From positions 76,084,909-76,148,908 of the forward strand of contig JAMXBB010000006.1 of NCBI GenBank assembly GCA_024138015.1: a stretch of DNA of 64,000 nucleotides. Reading direction: 5' to 3'. Numbering within the stretch: the first letter of the stretch is position 1; every line of letters starts with the position of its first letter. The position numbers were made by a program, and so were the translations under genes. Of this stretch, positions 58,915 through 64,000 are shown in pieces. Origin of the DNA: Lumnitzera littorea. Its lineage: Eukaryota; Streptophyta; Magnoliopsida; Myrtales; Combretaceae. Under the pieces are notes generated by a model. That model was not told the DNA's origin. It did not search any database and saw nothing but the letters and a program-made list of their open reading frames with translations.

Positions 58915-61900
58915 TGTAGCGACCCTAATAGGGGCCTAGTAGTATTGCTTAAAATTTCCATATCATGTGTGCACCCATGATAAGAAAATCGCCTTGCAAG
59001 TCAGAGATTGCAAGACTCTAAATAGTTGTTTGCTAGAGTCTTCAATTTTAGTTCATTAACTCATTATATAATATATATAATTATGGATATCCAATTTTTC
59101 CATAATTCCTCAGAATCGCAGAGAATCGGTATCCCCTACCAAAATAATGAAATAGGATATACAATTTTCGAAAATTCTAAACTTACTAAAGATAGTAAAC
59201 TTAAATGAGACATTAGTCGTTTTTCGGAGCATTCCGAATTAACTACACAAGCTTTTCATCATACTGAATCAATGGTAGCACTCTGCACTCGATTCCTATC
59301 CCCTTTCCCAACTATCGATCAACCTGCAAGGAAAAGAACTGTTGGGGTGTAAGCTTACGCTTAGTGAGATAATTACCCTCGTCAATACCACATAGCAGAA
59401 ATTTATTATATGCACAATCATATGAATGCATGAACAATCAGTATGCCAAAAACGCATGCAGTGACCTAGGAACTGCATACGACTCAGAATTACGCCCCCT
59501 GAAGTCGGGGTTTGGAGATAATTAACCGACCCAAACCAAAATCCGGGTTCTAGACCTTGGGTTTTATTTCCTTTGCACTATCATGCTCATACCAAAACAA
59601 AACTCTACATATATATATATATACTTCCTTTACCAAAATCAAATCATATCTTTTAAAATCCCAAGTTTAGTGGTGTGGTGGCCCCCGCAGTCCACAAACA
59701 CACGCCCTAAGCAGAAGCCACAAGACTCGGCCCCTCGCCAACGGTTGGCGTCTCCCGGCGCCTAGTAAGCTTATCAGCTTAGGTCAGAGACTCAATATAT
59801 ATATGATGGCATAGCTAGTGCCCAATCCTGCAGGAAACTCGTATTCCTGTGAGTCCCCTCCCATCTTCTGCGTGAAGCGGCAGTCGGTGTTATCCGTATG
59901 CAATATGGGGAATGCATGATTCATTTTGAGTTCTTAATCGTACAAGTGATTAACTTGATTTTTAGAGTGACCAAACAATTTCATTCCATACAATTCACAT
60001 ATATATATGCATTACAAACAATTCCCATTATTATATATAATAAAAAAAAAATCATCGCATTCATCCATAAATTCAAACACATGCATCTCCCATATCCCAC
60101 AAGCATCCAAATTTATATATATAGTTTAGGTGCATCTATTCTACAAGCACAATCAAGTAAAGAGTCATTGGGAATTTACTCACTCTGCCATATGGGTCAA
60201 TCAAAGTAATCCGGAGGTAAGTCGTCTCCGTAAACAGTGTCCCCTGGTCATTGAAATAATTTTTATAAGGAATTGAAGCAAACTTAAAAAACTAAGTAAA
60301 TTTTCCTTAAGTTATACTCTTGACTAGTTTTCTAAATTTTTCCCGGTTTTTACCTTAAGTTCAATCGCGTATAACTTTTTCGTTTTAAATCCAATTTTTA
60401 TGATCTTATAGTCAAGCTTCATCATTTTCGAGTGTACTTTAACGTGGTAAGGTTAGATTTTCGAAATGAGATATAAAATTCTGTCCATGGGTCAGAACAG
60501 TAGCGTTCCTCATGCGTTAGAGTGTTTTTGGGCCTTGTTTGGTAAATCGGCTTTTTTGATAACTTGAGAAATCCTTTCGGCTTGGTCTTAAGATTTTATC
60601 CTAAGCTTAAAATACTCCTTGAGATTAGATTTACAATCTTGATTTATATTCCTAAGGCTAACAACCACTTCTTGGGTCTTTTAGTGGGCTTAAGTTATCA
60701 AATGGGCTTGTTTTTGGTTCAAACTAAAGTTAATGACTTTGGTGGGCTTATGGGGCCTTAGGTGGATTTCTTATGGGCTTCAAAACAACTTCTCTTGGTA
60801 CTTTAAGTTGCTGGTCAGATTTTTGTTGAAGGCCCATCTTAGAGTTCTAAGCTTGTTTTGAGAGTTTTAGGCCCGGTTTTGAGTTTTAGGCTTTGTATGC
60901 TAATCATACTTGCTTTGGTTAATCTTTTCACTTTGTTCTTTCACTTTTATCATATTTTTAGGCCTCATTTACCCATGTTCCAGATCTGTTCATGTTGGTC
61001 CTAAGGGGTCCTTACTTGGTGCTTCAACTTGTTCCATCATTTCCTTAAGTTTAGGTGATAGATTATGCACTTAACTACTTGTGTATAAATCTTAACTTAA
61101 GTTTCCTTCCATCAAATGATCCTTTAACTCATGCTCTACATAAAGAAATAAAAGATCTTATACTTCATAAAACCTCCATATCATAGCTCATGTCATACAG
61201 AGTTGATTTCTTCATAAAACTTCATGTGATGGATTTTTCCTTAACTTAAGTCTAGATTTGAGCATGTTTAACTTAATGGAAACAAAATCAACATTCAAAT
61301 GATCATGGAACCTTCACGTCCAGCATGCTTACCCTTCATTAAAGTTCTCATTTCAAGATTTCCTTAGCTTAAAATCTTCCATTCAAAGCATTAAACAAAT
61401 GTCCATACAAAACACCAACTTTACATGCTCATATTTCAACTTCATGTAATGGTTTTAGGGTTTGTTTCTTAAAACGAATTTTTGTGCTATAACAACTCAA
61501 ACCTTACTCATATCTTCAAGAAATCCAAGTCTTCTAACATAAATATTAATCCACACATCACAAGAATCACTTACTCGTCCTTAACGCAAAGTTTGGTGGT
61601 TGTGCACTAAGGTTCCTCTTAAGCCTTTAACTTTGCTTCCTCCTTTTTGCTTACCCTTTGAAACCCAAACCTTTTGGTCTTTTGGAAAGGGGTTTATGGA
61701 AGATTCTAATGGTCTTGATGATGAAATAAAATGGCACATGAGCAAGGGAAAAATGCCGTGAGTTGAAGCTTCAAAATGGAAGAAAAATGGATTTTGTAGG
61801 GTAAGGTTGTTTCCCCTTTTTATGTTTGTTTCAAAAGAGAGAAAGATGAAGTGAAAGTGAAATTGAAAGGGAGAGAAATGTTGAAGAGTGTGGCCGGTTG

Positions 61901-62676
61901 GAAATGGAGAGAGAAGGAGTGTTTAAATGTCTTGGAAGTGTTGTCTTAAAGCTTACAAAAAGTCAACAATTGCAACTCTTGATGATGTAAGCATTAAGGG
62001 GTGAATAGTGATGTGTAAGAGAAAGTGATTGATGCTTGAAAGACAAGAGTATGGCCCCCCATTCCTCCTTGTTTAAATCTGCCATTGGAAGTCTTTTTAT
62101 GCCATGGAGTGGTCTTGTCACCTTTATTAAAGTTAAACTCATGATTTCTTGTGAAAATTTGTCCATATATAGTATAAGTGAAGAGGTGATAAGGAAATTG
62201 TCTTATCACTAGATTTTGATAAGTTATTAATTGATAAATGATTCCAACTCTCAATTGATAAGTTATCTAAGGTAATTGGTTGGTCTACTTATTTATGTGT
62301 AAGGCTTATGCATGAAGATAAGGGCATAGCCTTATAGAAAATTGTTTTAGGATTTTTATCTTACATTGTTTTGTGATTTATGATTTGATTTTTGTAGAAT
62401 TGTGAAATTTTCTAAAGTTGAATGGAATTATTCAAATTAAATTATCGATTAATTATTTAAGGTTAAAATTCCTTAATGGTTTTAAGGTTTAGGGTTTTAA
62501 GTAGCTTCAGAGCTCGCAGTTCTTCAAGCTCGGGTTTTATCGACAATTGGCTTTTGAATTGTAAAAATTTAATGTGTTCCTAAATATAAACTTAAGTTTT
62601 TGGTTCGGTTGATCTTTGGGAACGTTCTGAAGGTACTCTTAATCAAGTCTTAGGCCTACTAAAAGTAAGGTTTACA
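58915..62676 (-). mobile_element. Tekay-type solo LTR inserted into the Athila-type element
   Basis: 3762 bp; minus strand TGTAAACCTTAC (62676) to AGGGTCGCTACA (58915). The target duplication ATAAT is perfect (58910-58914 and 62677-62681). Athila-type coding sequence reads on across it (..KYAYLGTNDTF on one side, IISSSLTSD on the other). Same family as 41413-45185. The open frames within (60564-60761, 61963-62254 and others) are LTR sequence. A pyrimidine-TTGCAG site is at about 59325-59342 on the minus strand, but no donor follows at 39 nt. Confidence 0.9.
59660..59765 (-). repeat. GC-rich conserved block in Tekay-type LTR
   Basis: Much less AT-rich than its surroundings. Its counterpart at 44300-44410 in the other LTR keeps 'cttactaggcgcc', 'gccaaccgtt' and 'agggccg'. 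Here the CG dinucleotides are kept while the other copy has TG or CA at several of them, which fits decay of methylated CG. Confidence 0.5.
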
Positions 62677-62681
62677 ATAAT

Positions 62682-62982
62682 TATTGGCAAAAGTATCATT
62701 TGTTCCAAGATAAGCATATTTTAAATGACTTAGTAAAGGTTTAAGTTCAAGCACCGGGAGTTATGTTAATGATGGAATTGGCTTCTGCTCACTAATGCCT
62801 AGTTCTTCATAGTATCCAGCTTTGATTTCTGACACCTGTTCCATACCTTCTTCTTCAGGCTCATCGTCATCGCTCTAATCATCTAGATCCCTAAGAACTA
62901 ACTCCATGGTATCTAATCATGCTTTCTCTTCTATAAACTCACAAGTAATCTCATAAAAAATATCAATAGTGTAATAGGATTT
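62682..62982 (-). pseudogene. Athila-type PR-RT linker
   Basis: Minus strand: acidic DDDEPEEEGMEQVSEIKAGY, then EELGISEQKPIPSLT and LELKPLLSHLKYAYLGTND. It joins the protease to RT and is split from RT only by the solo LTR. Stops at two or three places. Confidence 0.75.
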
Positions 62983-63510
62983 TCAATCATCAAAATTCTT
63001 TATGGCTTTATAAACATTAAACGTTACTTGATTGTCCATAGCTCTTAAAGTTAGCTTATCCTGTTCTACATCTATCAATGCCTTACCTATTGCAAGAAAC
63101 GGTTTGCCTAGGATCATGGGTGCCTCTCTGTCTTCTTCCATCTCCAGGACTATAAAGTCAACTAGGAAGATAAATTTGTCTACCCTCACCAGGACATTCT
63201 TAACAATACCTCTTAGGTATTTGATACTCTTATCAACAAGTTGCAAGGTGACATGAGTCTCCTTACAATCTCCAAGTCCCAGCTTCTTGAAAATAAACAG
63301 AAGCATTAAATTTATACTTACACCTGAATCAAGAAGAACCTTATCAAAATGAAAATTTCCTATAGTACAAAGAACATTAAAGCTCCCCTGATCTCTTTGT
63401 TTTCTAGGTAGGGTGGATAAATTTTTCTGAAGGATCATAGAGCACTCCCTTGTAAGCATTGCCGATTCATTCCAATTAATTTTTCTCTTTTTGGTGAGCA
63501 AATCCTTCAT
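62983..63510 (-). pseudogene. Athila-type protease with gag C-terminus, open frame
   Basis: 175 codons open from ATG at 63510, ending in KNFDD. It reads MKDLLTKKRKINWNESAMLT, then SFNVLCTIGNFHFDKVLLDS, GVSINLMLLFIFKKLGLGDC (active site D-S-G), VDKFIFLVDFIVLEMEEDRE and APMILGKPFLAIGKALIDVE (the LGKPFL block). The ATG is inside the polyprotein and not a natural start. The complete active site and open frame make it the best-kept protease in the window. The plus-strand open frame 63032-63256 is a shadow. Confidence 0.9.
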
Positions 63511-64000
63511 GAATTTGGCATACGAAGGAAGCTACTAAAGTGCTTCTACAAAAGGAATATTGATTTGCAACTTCTTGAATACATCTAAAAATTTGGCGAA
63601 TTGAGTGTCTAGTTGCTATTGCTTCAATCTTCCTGGAAAGGGGACTGGAGGGACATACGATTTCACTCTTAGTGACTTCTACATTTGTTCCTCTTCTACT
63701 TCCTTCCCTTTTTCTACCTTTAGACTCTCCACCTTTTCTTTAACTCCTCTGTCAACTGTTTCCAATGCTTTTCAACTCCTTGTTGGGTAAAGACCTTGAT
63801 GGACTGTTACTCAACTATTGAGAAATCTAACTTATCTGATTCTTTAGGTTTTGAATAGTTACCTGTTGATTTTGTAACAAGGTGTTGGTTTTTTGCATAT
63901 AGCTTAACATGAGCTCTTCCATTCTAGATTAATTTTGCTGAGGTAGAGCAATCTGAGTAGGTCCTTGCTTTTGGAATCCAGGTGGTGGTTGGAATGCATT
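63511..64000 (-). pseudogene. Athila-type gag, C-terminal part, runs off the window
   Basis: Minus strand: NAFQPPPGFQKQGPTQIALP, MEELMLSYMQKTNTLLQNQQ (helical), then YVPPVPFPGRLKQ and FAKFLDVFKKLQINIPFVEA with stops. The order gag-PR agrees with the sequence to its left. N-terminus, leader and 5' LTR lie beyond 64000. Confidence 0.8.

Noticed and set aside
41413..62676. One giant inverted-repeat transposon between the opposed LTRs
   Set aside because: Each LTR has its own, different 5-bp target duplication (GATCT and ATAAT), so they are separate insertions.

Overview
The window looks like a gene-poor stretch of a plant nuclear genome, probably a eudicot. It is AT-rich, I find no host gene or RNA gene that I can support, and almost every recognisable sequence is a piece of a Ty3/gypsy LTR retrotransposon. 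Lineage names (Tekay/Del, CRM-like, Athila, Tat-like) rest on my recognition of protein motifs and LTR style, not on a database search. All coding copies carry stops or frameshifts. I infer pericentromeric heterochromatin from this and from the CRM-like elements.

Layout, left to right. 1-1897: 3' part of a Tekay-type LTR (+). 1899-2465: LTR of a CRM-like family (-). 2466-6805: decayed Tekay/Del internal region on the minus strand, reading IN, RH, RT, PR, gag from left to right, with an initiator-Met-type primer-binding site at 6794-6805. From 6815 its 5' LTR begins. That LTR appears to be split by a CRM-like solo LTR (about 7466-8255) and by a large non-autonomous element (8646-21049), and it resumes at about 21050-23300. 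The non-autonomous element has 312-bp LTRs and a 6-kb non-coding interior rich in GCTCGGC. Its left LTR carries a complete nested CRM-like element (8847-14598; 844-bp LTRs; GTATT target duplication). 21031-22010 is a tandem duplication and 23408-23780 a minisatellite.

24745-38037 is a second, much longer CRM-like element (+), with LTRs of about 890 bp and target duplication CTAGG/CTGGG. Its gag plus the start of protease is present as six head-to-tail units of 1342-1352 bp, followed by one copy of PR end, RT, RH and IN. This is the most unusual object in the window.

38593-45839 is a Tekay-type solo LTR (-) with a second solo LTR (+, 41413-45185) inside it; both have perfect 5-bp target duplications. 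47274-47889 resembles a Tat-type LTR fragment, cut by another Tekay-type solo LTR (47890-51202). 52081-53920 holds RH and integrase of a 5'-truncated Tekay/Del element (+). From about 55.2 kb to the right end lies an Athila-type element on the minus strand (IN, RH, RT, then PR and gag), split between PR and RT by a 3762-bp solo LTR (58915-62676, target duplication ATAAT).

These parts do not form a host pathway. They record successive retrotransposon insertion, solo-LTR formation by recombination, internal deletion and internal tandem amplification.
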